Origin: JAUHXS01 sp965213575
GTDB lineage: Bacteria; Bacteroidota; Bacteroidia; Chitinophagales; JAUHXS01
Assembly (NCBI GenBank): GCA_965213575.1
Contig: CBDBZN010000022.1
Span: forward strand, 1 to 64,000
Length of the DNA: 64,000 nucleotides
Direction: 5' to 3'
Position 1 is the first letter of the stretch, and every line of letters starts with the position of its first letter. Under the pieces are notes generated by a model, which saw nothing but the letters and a program-made list of their open reading frames with translations, was not told the origin of the DNA and did not search any database. Below, one piece after another: positions 55,587 through 64,000 of the stretch. Position numbers and translations under genes: made by a program.

Positions 55587-56058
55587 TTAGGAAAATTCGA
55601 AAGTCAGAAAAAAAAATTCAAGGCTGATTTTTCTCGTAAACAATCTCAGAAATGCTACCCAAAACAGCAGAAACTCGCCACCAATAGGTGGCTTCATACA
55701 TCTGATTTTTCTCTCCCTCTCAATTTCGAGATCGTAGTAGCTTGAAAAAAAGGCAGTTCCCTAAACTCAGAAATTTCTGAGTTTAAAACTGCTCTACTTG
55801 CGAATGTGCCTATTTATGGATGTGATTTAAATTAAAGGTTTGAAAGTGCTTTTTAGTAAAGATTTTATTTTCTGCTGAGGGCAATAACGAATATAACCTA
55901 CGTGTTTGGCAGACAGGCTTGTGGTAAAATGTTAGAGTTATGATTAAAAGATAGAGAGAAATTTAAAAAAGGAATAAACACTGATGAAGATACTACTAGC
56001 AGATGATAATAATATCTTTAAGATTAATTGTTTTTGTAATAATAAGCCTCAAGTATAT
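55587..56058. other. gene-poor stretch after tmRNA with hairpins and a receiver-domain-like remnant
   Basis: No convincing gene is present. A hairpin GCCACC-AATA-GGTGGC lies at 55677-55692. A longer one spans 55753-55792, built on the perfect 24-base palindrome at 55762-55785 and closed by GCAGTT/AACTGC. Read on the minus strand it ends in seven T and would act as a terminator, but no minus-strand gene leads into it. A 39-codon frame at 55984-56103 starts KILLADDNNIF like a response-regulator receiver and then loses similarity. Confidence 0.5.
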
Positions 56059-56103
56059 AAAAAAACCCACCTTAATAAACTTATTATTAAGATGGGCTTA
56101 TAA
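56059..56103 (-). terminator. strong intrinsic terminator of the small basic protein gene
   Basis: On the minus strand the arm AAGCCCATCTTAATAA pairs with TTATTAAGGTGGGTTT (two G-U pairs), followed by a T run. It is 7 bases after the stop at 56110. Confidence 0.8.
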
Positions 56104-56109
56104 TTAAAA

Positions 56110-56250
56110 CTACTTTTTCTTGTTAGTTGTAGTTTGAGACTTTTTTTGTTGGCTACTTTGGTTACCTCTTTCAGAAGTAGGAGTAGTATTTTTTTTGTTT
56201 TTAGAGTCTTCTTTTTTGTTAGAATTTTCTCTTTTATCTTGATTAGGCAT
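56110..56250 (-). CDS. 46-residue lysine-rich, hydrophobe-free small protein
   Basis: The frame runs from ATG at 56250 to TAG at 56110. It begins MPNQDKRENSNKKEDSKN and ends QTTTNKKK. It holds 11 Lys, 7 Asn, 6 Ser, 6 Thr and 5 Gln, and no Ala, Val, Leu, Ile, Phe, Tyr, Trp, Cys or His. Such a chain should be disordered and strongly basic, and could bind nucleic acid. A strong terminator follows it directly, and a 420-base region without genes lies upstream, so it looks like a real monocistronic unit. No family is recognised. Confidence 0.6.
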   Translation of the reverse strand: MPNQDKRENSNKKEDSKNKKNTTPTSERGNQSSQQKKSQTTTNKKK

Positions 56251-56670
56251 AACTTGAAATTTAATTTAATTAATAAGAAATCACACGCGTATTTCTACTA
56301 CATATATCATTAAAATGATGCCGAGTTATAATTTTTAATTAAATTATTGATAGTCAATTAATTGTAATATTTTCTTATTTGAAATTTAAATATACTTAGG
56401 ATTATATTCTACAATACTGTGATAATTATCTACAACCTTTATGCTCTTTTAAGCTGAATTTCAACTTGCCATATATTCCTATAAACCACATATGTAAATT
56501 ATTAGGGTTAATTAACCTCTTTAATGATTAATTAGATTGTTTGATACAGTTAAATACTTGTTATGTATTTACAATATATATTAAATTAGTTAATATAATT
56601 TTTACTTTACTTTGCAGATGGTACAATTAATTATTTTGTACCTTTACGACTGTAGCGAATTAAAAAGAAT
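56251..56670. other. 420-base intergenic region with divergent promoters
   Basis: This is very AT-rich and holds no credible reading frame. It separates the small basic protein gene (minus) from the TPR gene (plus). Near its right end TTTG at 56611-56614 and TACCTTTA at 56639-56646 resemble a Bacteroidota promoter with one mismatch and a long spacer. TTATTTTG at 56631-56638 is an alternative -7 element. Short inverted words such as AGGGTTAATTAACCT near 56513 are also seen. Confidence 0.4.
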
Positions 56671-58071
56671 ATGTTTCAAGAAGAATTTGAAGAATCTTCC
56701 TTTGAGTCATCTAGATCTCTCGTGAAAGAATATGAAGGGCTATTGAAGAGAGGTGAATATTTTTTTTGGGATGAGCAATCTTACGAACAGATCATAAATT
56801 TTTATATAGATAGAGGAAAAGCCGCTAAAGCTTTTAATGTAGTTGCCTTAGCTGAACAACAGCATCCTTATTCTGCAAGAGTGTATTTGAAAAAAGCCCA
56901 AGTATTTTTTGAACAGCAAAAATTAACGCAAGCACTCGAATCTCTTAATAAAGCAAAGATTTTAGATTCTTCAGACCTGGAGATATACATTTTAGAAGCG
57001 GATATTCATTTAATCAGAAAGCAGTCTTCCAAAGCTATTCAATGCATTAAGAAAGCAATTAGTTTTGCAGATGAGATGGATTTACCTGACTTATATTTGG
57101 AGATGGCGGATCTGTATGAAGACCAATTGGAGTATTCTATTGCTTATAAATATATTAAAAAGGCTTTATTCCTACATCCTGAAAATGAAGAGGCTATGAC
57201 TCGTATAAATCTAACTGCCAGTTTAGCTGATAAAAATGAGGATAGTATTGATTATCACAAGAAATATATTAATGAATATCCTTATAGTTTTTTAGCTTGG
57301 TATAATTTAGGATATGCTTATAAAGAAGTTGGCTTGTATGAAAAAGCTTTATATGCCTATGAATATGTTTTAATTATTAATGAACATTATGAATACGTAT
57401 ATAAAGAATATGCTGATGTTTTAGAACATTTAGAACGATATGATGAAGCTGAAAATTATTGTCTGAAATATATAAAATTATTTGGACAATCATATTCATC
57501 ATATATACAATTGGGTGATACAAGTATCAAAGCTCAACGGTATAATAGAGCTATTTCATACTATAAGAAAGCTATAGCAATAGATGCTCAAGAAGGATTG
57601 GCATATATACAATTAGGCAAAACTTATTCTCTACAAGGTTTGATGCATTTGGTGGGTGCTTATTATAAAAAAGCAGTCGCTGCAGATGGTAATAACCATA
57701 TTTATTTAACAGAACTTGCGTATTGGCATAATCTAAAAGGTGAAGTAGAAGAAAGCTACGAAATGTATTTAAAAGCTATTAATTTAGAGCCTACATATTT
57801 AACTGCTTGGCAAGGGTTAACAACAGTAGCAATTGAAGCGGGAATAGCTGCAATGATATTGGGTGTATTTGTAGAGCATGAGGAAACAGTAAATCATTCC
57901 GTTGATCTAATTTTACTTAAAGGCATTTGTTTATATACATTAGATAAGAGGGAAGAAGGCATGAGACTGCTGGTGGAAAACAAAGATAAAACGAAGTTGA
58001 AAAAACTTCTTGATGTATATCCGTATTTGAATAAAGAACCGGATATTATCAATTTTCTTAGTGAAGAATAA
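56671..58071 (+). CDS. tetratricopeptide repeat protein
   Basis: A 466-residue soluble protein, acidic, without a signal peptide. About ten TPR units are seen, for example AWYNLGYAYKEVGLYEKALYA, YIQLGDTSIKAQRYNRAISY and AYIQLGKTYSLQGLMHLVGA, each with the W/Y-x2-LG-x2-Y and A/G positions. TPR scaffolds mediate protein contacts. It precedes a comA-DUF368-aroE run with a 17-base gap, an order I associate with Cytophagales. The function is unknown. Confidence 0.88.
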   Translation: MFQEEFEESSFESSRSLVKEYEGLLKRGEYFFWDEQSYEQIINFYIDRGKAAKAFNVVALAEQQHPYSARVYLKKAQVFFEQQKLTQALESLNKAKILDSSDLEIYILEADIHLIRKQSSKAIQCIKKAISFADEMDLPDLYLEMADLYEDQLEYSIAYKYIKKALFLHPENEEAMTRINLTASLADKNEDSIDYHKKYINEYPYSFLAWYNLGYAYKEVGLYEKALYAYEYVLIINEHYEYVYKEYADVLEHLERYDEAENYCLKYIKLFGQSYSSYIQLGDTSIKAQRYNRAISYYKKAIAIDAQEGLAYIQLGKTYSLQGLMHLVGAYYKKAVAADGNNHIYLTELAYWHNLKGEVEESYEMYLKAINLEPTYLTAWQGLTTVAIEAGIAAMILGVFVEHEETVNHSVDLILLKGICLYTLDKREEGMRLLVENKDKTKLKKLLDVYPYLNKEPDIINFLSEE

Positions 58072-58088
58072 ACTGAAATACAGATTGA

Positions 58089-58850
58089 ATGAATTTTGAA
58101 TTAACTAATATTCCTGAACGGACTCAAAAGCCCAGGACATCAGGATTGACGATGGTAATGGACAAAGGGCTGAGTGTTAGAGAGGTGGAGGATTTTATAT
58201 CGCTATGTGAGCCTTATATTGATATTCTGAAGTTAGGATTTGGAACCTCTGCAGTAACGCCTAACTTAGATAAAAAATTAGATGTATATCGTTCTGCAAA
58301 TATTCCTTTTTATTTTGGAGGTACTTTGTTTGAAGCGTTTGTAATCAGAGATCAATTTGAAGATTATGTACGACTTATAGAAAAATATAAGTTGCAGTAT
58401 GTAGAAGTTTCAGACGGCTCCTTAGTTATGCCTCACGATACTAAGTGTGATTATATAACTAAGCTTTCTAAATATGCAACCGTTTTATCTGAAGTTGGCT
58501 CAAAAGATGCAGAAAAAATAATACCGCCTTATAAATGGATAGAGCTAATGAAAAGTGAGTTAGATGCAGGTGCATGGAAAGTTATCGCTGAAGCAAGAGA
58601 AGGTGGGAATGTAGGGATATACAGAGGAACAGGTGAGGTAAGGTCGGGATTAGTACAAGAGATTTTAACACAAATTCCTGAAGAAAAGGTGTTATGGGAG
58701 GCTCCACAAAAAGCTCAGCAAGTATGGTTTATGAAGCTAATTGGCTCTAATGTAAACTTGGGAAATATAGCTCCTAATGAAGTGATTCCTTTAGAAACTC
58801 TCAGGCTAGGGTTAAGAGGAGACACTTTTTCTCATTATTTGAATGATTAA
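58089..58850 (+). CDS. ComA-family phosphosulfolactate synthase-like protein
   Basis: A 253-residue TIM-barrel protein. The ComA family pattern is in KPRTSGLTMVMDKGLSV, YIDILKLGFGTSAVTP, YFGGTLFEAFVIR, YVEVSDGSLVMP and WKVIAEAREGGNVGIY. ComA adds sulfite to phosphoenolpyruvate, giving phosphosulfolactate on the path to coenzyme M or sulfolactate. In bacteria without coenzyme M the product may feed sulfonate or sulfonolipid synthesis, which is known in Bacteroidota but unproven here. It is followed 2 bases later by the DUF368 gene. Confidence 0.88.
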   Translation: MNFELTNIPERTQKPRTSGLTMVMDKGLSVREVEDFISLCEPYIDILKLGFGTSAVTPNLDKKLDVYRSANIPFYFGGTLFEAFVIRDQFEDYVRLIEKYKLQYVEVSDGSLVMPHDTKCDYITKLSKYATVLSEVGSKDAEKIIPPYKWIELMKSELDAGAWKVIAEAREGGNVGIYRGTGEVRSGLVQEILTQIPEEKVLWEAPQKAQQVWFMKLIGSNVNLGNIAPNEVIPLETLRLGLRGDTFSHYLND

Positions 58851-58852
58851 TA

Positions 58853-59836
58853 ATGATTTACCCACTGTACCTTTTAAAGGGAATGGCAATGGGAGCTGCA
58901 GATGTCATTCCCGGCGTTTCTGGAGGCACAATAGCCTTTATATCAGGTATTTATGAAAAGCTCATTAAAAGTTTAAACAACATCAATTTGAGGTCTGTAA
59001 AGCTATTATTTACAGGTCGTTGGAAAGCTTTAGAAGAACAAATTAATATATCTTTTTTGTTAACGCTGATACTAGGCGTTTTTATAGCAGCTTTTTCTTT
59101 AGCTAAATTTATTCAGTATCTATTGCATACATATGAAGAAGCAGTGTGGGCTTTCTTTTTTGGACTTATAATAGCCTCTGCAGTTATAATGTTTGATCAA
59201 GTTAGTAAATGGGATGCAAAAACTATATGTTCTCTAATAATAGGAGTCGGATTTGGATATGTAGTGACAAAAATTCCGGTGATAAAAACTCCTGATACGC
59301 TTATTTATGTATATATGTCAGGGGTCATTTCTATTATTGCCATGATATTGCCCGGCATATCAGGGTCTTTTATCTTATTGATATTAGATAAATACCGCTA
59401 CATCATTGATGTAATGTCAGATATAAGTAGCGGTTTTAAAGGAATGGCTAGTGGACTTGTGCATGTTAATTTTGATCAATTTATTGCTGAATGGCAACAA
59501 ACAAATTTTTTACCTTTTATCATTTTCCAATTGGGCACACTAACAGGGATATTAGGATTTAGTAAAGTATTAAATTGGCTGTTTAAAAAGTATAGAGACG
59601 TAACTATTGCTACCTTAATAGGATTTATGATCGGCTCCTTGAATAAGGTTTGGCCATGGAAAAATACCCTTTCAACTTATACAAATAGTAAAGGGTTAGA
59701 AGTACCATTATTACAAGAAAATATTATACCCAAAACTTTCGATAAGTATTTCTTTGTTGCTATTATGCTGAGTATTGTCGGTTTTTTCATTGTTTATTTT
59801 CTTGAAAAAATATCAATGCAAAAACGTAAAGTTTAA
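58853..59836 (+). CDS. DUF368 membrane protein (undecaprenyl-phosphate flippase-like family)
   Basis: A 327-residue protein with about eight membrane helices. The family motif GAADVIPGVSGGTIAFISGIYE is near the N-terminus (read as GAADVIPGVSGGT and its continuation). A second related motif, MILPGISGSFILL, appears near residue 165. DUF368 proteins were linked to undecaprenyl phosphate recycling (PopT). The next gene, aroE, overlaps its last base. Confidence 0.88.
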   Translation: MIYPLYLLKGMAMGAADVIPGVSGGTIAFISGIYEKLIKSLNNINLRSVKLLFTGRWKALEEQINISFLLTLILGVFIAAFSLAKFIQYLLHTYEEAVWAFFFGLIIASAVIMFDQVSKWDAKTICSLIIGVGFGYVVTKIPVIKTPDTLIYVYMSGVISIIAMILPGISGSFILLILDKYRYIIDVMSDISSGFKGMASGLVHVNFDQFIAEWQQTNFLPFIIFQLGTLTGILGFSKVLNWLFKKYRDVTIATLIGFMIGSLNKVWPWKNTLSTYTNSKGLEVPLLQENIIPKTFDKYFFVAIMLSIVGFFIVYFLEKISMQKRKV

Positions 59837-60582
59837 TGAGGCACTTCGGACTGATCGGCCAATCTTTAGCACATTCTTTTTCTCAAAAATATTTTAATGA
59901 AAAATTCGATCAATTGGGTATCACAGATGCCACATATATTAATTACTCATTAGAGAAAATAAATGACTACAATAAATTAATAAAACAACATCGTATAGCA
60001 GGCCTGAATGTTACCATACCGTTTAAAGAGAAAATTATTCCTTTTTTAGATAATATAGATAATACTGCTAAAGAAATAGGCGCCGTTAATACGATAAAAT
60101 TTAAAGAAGCGCAAACGATTGGCTACAATACTGATGTAATAGGATTTCGAGATTCATTGTTGCCACTTTTGAAGCCACATTATAAAAATGCTTTAGTATT
60201 GGGTACGGGTGGTGCTTCCAAAGCTGTAGTTTTTGCTTTAAATGAATTGAATATTCATGCTAATTTAGTATCAAGAAATTCGAACTTGACTGATAGTTTA
60301 ATTTATCAAGATATAAATGAAGCAATCATTAAAGAAAATCATATCATTATCAATACCACACCTGTTGGCACCTATAATTATCCTGATCAAGGCGAGTTAT
60401 TTGATTATTCCTTAATTACACCTACTCATTTAATATATGATTTAATTTATAATCCGCCTATTACGAATTTTCTTCACAAAGCTAAGGGAAAAGGTGCAGT
60501 CATTAAAAATGGATATGAAATGTTAAAATTACAAGCCGAAGCTTCCTGGAAAATTTGGAATGATCAGATAGTATTTGAATAA
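59836..60582 (+). CDS. aroE: shikimate dehydrogenase
   Basis: A 248-residue enzyme reducing 3-dehydroshikimate with NADPH. Shikimate-binding residues are in GQSLAHSFSQKYFNEKF and LNVTIPFKEKIIPFLD with the catalytic Lys. GAVNTIKF follows, and the nucleotide loop is LGTGGASKAVVFAL. NGYEMLKLQAEASWKIW is the closing block. It is slightly shorter than the 270-residue average. It overlaps the DUF368 gene by one base. A large kinase gene starts 21 bases after its stop. Confidence 0.95.
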   Translation: MRHFGLIGQSLAHSFSQKYFNEKFDQLGITDATYINYSLEKINDYNKLIKQHRIAGLNVTIPFKEKIIPFLDNIDNTAKEIGAVNTIKFKEAQTIGYNTDVIGFRDSLLPLLKPHYKNALVLGTGGASKAVVFALNELNIHANLVSRNSNLTDSLIYQDINEAIIKENHIIINTTPVGTYNYPDQGELFDYSLITPTHLIYDLIYNPPITNFLHKAKGKGAVIKNGYEMLKLQAEASWKIWNDQIVFE

Positions 60583-60603
60583 AATATTCGTATTTTTATT
60601 AAT

Positions 60604-63600
60604 ATGGCCACTTATTGGAAAACAATCCAAACATTATTAAAGGACTATTTCCTATATAGAATTTTCAGCATCTGTACTTTCATACTTTATCCAATATATA
60701 GAGTTTTTGTATCTGATGTATCTATTTTTTCTATAGATATTTTGATAATAGGTATAACAGCATTGATCATATTTGCTACCACCTTTATTGAGCGTACTAA
60801 AAAATATACTTATTCTCTATTGATGCCCATGATATACGGATTGGTTTCTATAGCTACCTATAACGCTTATAGATCTGACTATAATACATTGAATGTATTA
60901 GCATTAATTACTTGTAATATTGGTGTGAGTATTTTATTTAAAAGCTATAGACATTTATTATATTATATAATATACTCGTTTTTAATCATTAATACTACAT
61001 GTTTACTAGCATTAGGAATAGATACTTACAGCCTCACTATGCTTGGATTTTTTTTAATGATGGCATTTATTGGATATATAATCTTATCAGCTAAGATAAA
61101 TGCAGAGACTCAATTAAAACATAATAAATTAATTGAAAATGCTTTGCGAGAGTCAAAAGAGCTGTATCGTACACTAGTAGAACACAATAGGGATTTAGTA
61201 TATACGCACGATCTTGATGGGAAAATTCTATCAGTTAATAATTCTGTTAAAACTATTCTTGGATATGAAAAAAGAGAAATAATTGGTAAAAATGTACTTA
61301 ATCTTATTCTACCTCAATACAGCGATGAATTTACACAATATATAGAGAAACTCACAAATACAGGGAAAGCAGAAGGATATTCTCAGCTGATTAGTAAAAA
61401 TGGTGAAATCATAATTTTAGAATATAGAAATTTACTTAATATAAATGAAGAAGGTGATAAAATGGTAGTTTGTTCATCAAGAGATGTTACCAATCAATTG
61501 AGAGCTGAAAAAGCCTTGAAAAAAAGTGAAAGTAAGTTCAGACACATTTTTAATTCTCTACATGACCCATATTATAGTACCGATATGGACGGACTAATTA
61601 AAATTATCAGTCCGGCCGCTCACAGCGCTTTTGGGTATACTCCTAATGAGTTAATTGGACAAAATATTACTAAATTGTATGCTACTCCAAGTGATCGTAA
61701 AAAATTCATAGCGCAAATCTTAAAAGATGGTTTTTATAGAAATTTTGAAACTTCTATCAAAAATAAAGATGGGGATATTTTGAATGTATCTGTAAGTTCG
61801 TTTTTAGTATATAATCTAGCAGGAGTTCCAATTGGTATAGAAGGTACTATCAGAGATATTACTGAATCAAAAAAAGTAGAACTTGAATTAAAAGAAAGTG
61901 AAGAACGATATCGCGATTTAGTAGAAAATAGTATTGATATGATTTGTACACATGATGAAAAGGGCATACTATTAACAGTAAATCCTACTTTCGAAAAAGT
62001 GTTAGGGTATTCCAAAGATTATTTTATTGGAAAAAACATAAAAGATTTCATAGTTGAAAAACATCAGGATGATTTTGATAAATATTTAATGGAAATATTA
62101 GAAAAAGGACACTCAAAAGGGCATATGCAAGTTAGAGACAGCAATAATGTAGAAAAAATATTAGAATATAATAATTCATTACGGTTAGATGATCCAAATA
62201 AGATAGTTATAAGAGGTATGACACGAGATGTAACTAAAAAAATCATGATTGAAAAGGCTTTAACATTGAGTGAAAAGAACTACAGAAATATTTTTAATTC
62301 TATACCCGATATACTGTATAGAACTAATTTAAATGGGAATTTCACATTGGTCAGTCCAGCCGTAAAGAAAGTTTTAGGATATGAACCACAAGAATTGATC
62401 GGTAAAAATGCTCTAAGTATTTATCAAAATCCTAATATTAGAGAACGATTTATCAAGAGATTAAATGAACAAGGATATATAAATAATTTTGAAAATATTG
62501 TCATTAAAAAAGATGGCACTACAATACATACTTCTGCCAATTCTTATTATATATATGATGATGTAGGAAATCCGGTAGCTATTGAAGGCTTAATAAGAGA
62601 TATTTCAGAAAGTAAACAGATAGAAAAAATGCTTATTGATGCTACAAATCTAGCTGTAGAAGCATCTAAAGCTAAAACGGAATTTATTGCGAATGTGAGC
62701 CATGAGCTAAGAACGCCACTAAACGGAATTTTAGGATTAACTCATTTGTTGCGCAAGACAAGCTTAAATAAACTACAGTTTGATAGGGTAGAAACAATAG
62801 AGCAATCAACCCAAATCTTGTCTCGAATCATTAATGACCTTTTAGAATTATCTAAACTAGATGCTAAAAAAGTTAAACTTAAACCTACAGAATTCAATTT
62901 AGAAAAAGTTCTAGATAAAATGTTAAAAACGTTCAGTAGCGAATGTATAAATAAAAATATTACAATTGCTTATTCACTAAGTCAGGGAGTGCCGCAAACT
63001 ATGATAGCTGATAATCTAAGGATCCAACAAATATTGAATGATTTGGTAAGCAATGCAATTAAATTTACAGATAAGGGAGGAATTGTAGTAAAAGTTAAAA
63101 AGATTGATGATGATCTTCGAAAAGATTCTATTAGATTAAAATTTAATATAATTGATACCGGTATTGGAATTGCAGAAAAAAATATCGGTAAATTATTCAA
63201 AAGATTTTCACAAGTTGAAGGATCATCCAGTAGAAAATATCAAGGCACAGGCCTTGGTTTGGCGATATGTAAAGACTTAGTTACGTTAATTGGTGGAAAA
63301 ATAGGTGTAAATAGTTCTCCGGGAGAAGGTAGTGATTTTTGGTTTACTGTTATAGTCAAAAAACCTAAAAATGGAAATAGTAAAAAAACAGTAAAAAAGA
63401 AAGTTGAGCAACCGCCAATAAATAAGAAAATTTTAAAACTATTACTTATAGAAGATAATGTAATAAATAGAACAGTTACTCAGGCGGTGCTTCAAGATTA
63501 TGGCTATATAGTAGAGGTAGCAGAAGGTGGAAGAGAAGGCGTTGACAAAATTATTCAATCAAAATATGATTTAATATTATTAGATCACCAAATGCCCGAT

Positions 63601-64000
63601 ATGAATGGTGAAAAAGTTTTGATTGAATTAAAAAAAATCAACCGGCTTGACGGTACACCTGTAGTGATATTATCAGCTAATGCATTAGAAGAAAATAAAG
63701 AGAAAATGTTCTCACAAGGAGCAGCGGCATATTATACTAAACCGCTTAATTATGAAGAATTAGATAATCAAATTCAGCAAATAATAATTAATAATAATAC
63801 TAATAATGTTAAGTCAATAAATAGAAAGTATAAGAACGAATTAATAAATATTGATATAATAAATTACTTAAATACTTTGCCTGATTTAAATGTAAAAAAC
63901 TTAATTAAAGAATTTACTCATAGAAATAGAAATACTATTAAAGCAATGGAAAGCTTAATTGCAGATGAAAATTATGATAAATTAAATAATAAAGTACATA
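60604..64000 (+). CDS. multi-PAS hybrid histidine kinase, 3' end outside window
   Basis: An open frame from ATG at 60604 runs off the end, giving 1132 residues without a stop. Six or so membrane helices fill about 15-175. Four PAS domains follow at about 185-300, 310-430, 435-555 and 560-680. HisKA has the phospho-His in FIANVSHELRTPLNG. The ATPase domain has NDLVSNAIKF, DTGIGIAEK and GTGLGLAI. The receiver has LLIEDNVINR, the phospho-acceptor in LLDHQMPDMNG and YYTKPL. The last 50 residues (FTHRNRNTIKAMESLIA) look like the start of an Hpt domain. It may be co-transcribed with aroE. Confidence 0.92.
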   Translation, partial: MATYWKTIQTLLKDYFLYRIFSICTFILYPIYRVFVSDVSIFSIDILIIGITALIIFATTFIERTKKYTYSLLMPMIYGLVSIATYNAYRSDYNTLNVLALITCNIGVSILFKSYRHLLYYIIYSFLIINTTCLLALGIDTYSLTMLGFFLMMAFIGYIILSAKINAETQLKHNKLIENALRESKELYRTLVEHNRDLVYTHDLDGKILSVNNSVKTILGYEKREIIGKNVLNLILPQYSDEFTQYIEKLTNTGKAEGYSQLISKNGEIIILEYRNLLNINEEGDKMVVCSSRDVTNQLRAEKALKKSESKFRHIFNSLHDPYYSTDMDGLIKIISPAAHSAFGYTPNELIGQNITKLYATPSDRKKFIAQILKDGFYRNFETSIKNKDGDILNVSVSSFLVYNLAGVPIGIEGTIRDITESKKVELELKESEERYRDLVENSIDMICTHDEKGILLTVNPTFEKVLGYSKDYFIGKNIKDFIVEKHQDDFDKYLMEILEKGHSKGHMQVRDSNNVEKILEYNNSLRLDDPNKIVIRGMTRDVTKKIMIEKALTLSEKNYRNIFNSIPDILYRTNLNGNFTLVSPAVKKVLGYEPQELIGKNALSIYQNPNIRERFIKRLNEQGYINNFENIVIKKDGTTIHTSANSYYIYDDVGNPVAIEGLIRDISESKQIEKMLIDATNLAVEASKAKTEFIANVSHELRTPLNGILGLTHLLRKTSLNKLQFDRVETIEQSTQILSRIINDLLELSKLDAKKVKLKPTEFNLEKVLDKMLKTFSSECINKNITIAYSLSQGVPQTMIADNLRIQQILNDLVSNAIKFTDKGGIVVKVKKIDDDLRKDSIRLKFNIIDTGIGIAEKNIGKLFKRFSQVEGSSSRKYQGTGLGLAICKDLVTLIGGKIGVNSSPGEGSDFWFTVIVKKPKNGNSKKTVKKKVEQPPINKKILKLLLIEDNVINRTVTQAVLQDYGYIVEVAEGGREGVDKIIQSKYDLILLDHQMPDMNGEKVLIELKKINRLDGTPVVILSANALEENKEKMFSQGAAAYYTKPLNYEELDNQIQQIIINNNTNNVKSINRKYKNELINIDIINYLNTLPDLNVKNLIKEFTHRNRNTIKAMESLIADENYDKLNNKVH

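Overview
The window looks like chromosomal DNA from a low-GC Bacteroidota, most likely of the Cytophagales type. The supporting signs are an alternative complex III operon feeding a caa3-like oxidase, an lpxC-fabZ fusion, a DUF4837 lipoprotein, a ComA-family phosphosulfolactate synthase, SiaB/SiaC signalling proteins, a type IX secretion-like C-terminal domain, TAnnTTTG-like promoters, a lack of strong Shine-Dalgarno sites, and a tmRNA whose tag reads GESNYAMAA. No tRNA, rRNA, CRISPR array or complete insertion sequence was seen.

Layout. 0-2.4 kb: a broken DUF4837 lipoprotein gene and a LysM lytic transglycosylase. 2.4-4.1 kb: purK-purE. 4.1-11.1 kb: a signalling block (RprXY-like two-component pair, SiaC/SiaB, two NarL-type regulators flanking a PAS histidine kinase, a small Xre-like regulator). 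11.1-19.7 kb: HU, an HD hydrolase, then an envelope run (lpxD, lpxC-fabZ, lpxA, an ABC-type ATPase, aroC, a DAACS symporter, an unknown exported protein). 19.8-25.4 kb: an exported protein with a sorting-like domain, lptG-like permease, tgt, a glycosyltransferase, an ECF sigma factor and rsmG. 25.6-40.6 kb: the respiratory operon actABCDEF-coxBA-cyoE-coxCC-coxIV-sco-DUF420. 40.6-42.3 kb: a stand-alone AAA-type NTPase preceded by 14-bp tandem repeats, and a membrane protein. 42.4-49.3 kb: haem synthesis (hemA, C, D, a chlorite-dismutase-like protein, hemL, hemE) with a DUF1697 gene and a GIY-YIG remnant. 49.3-55 kb: RNA methyltransferase, DNA alkylation repair protein, pirin, lipoprotein, saccharopine-dehydrogenase-like enzyme. 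55.2-56.7 kb: tmRNA and a gene-poor stretch with a 46-residue basic protein. 56.7-64 kb: TPR protein, comA-like gene, DUF368, aroE and a hybrid histidine kinase that runs off the end.

The genes work together in two large themes. The act/cox operon builds a quinol-to-oxygen chain, with cyoE and sco supplying haem O and copper, and the following hem cluster supplies the haem. An 18/19-base match lies upstream of both operons.

The most striking property of the sequence is a set of about 18 single-base frameshifts in otherwise well-preserved, often essential genes (lpxC-fabZ, lpxA, aroC, actC, actF, coxA and others). All but one are +1 events, and most extend an existing run of the same base. 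They fall in patches (0-0.7, 10.5-17.2 and 30.4-39.2 kb, plus one at 52.5 kb). Uncorrected long-read error is the simplest explanation. Coordinates given for those genes span the whole reconstructed reading frame.
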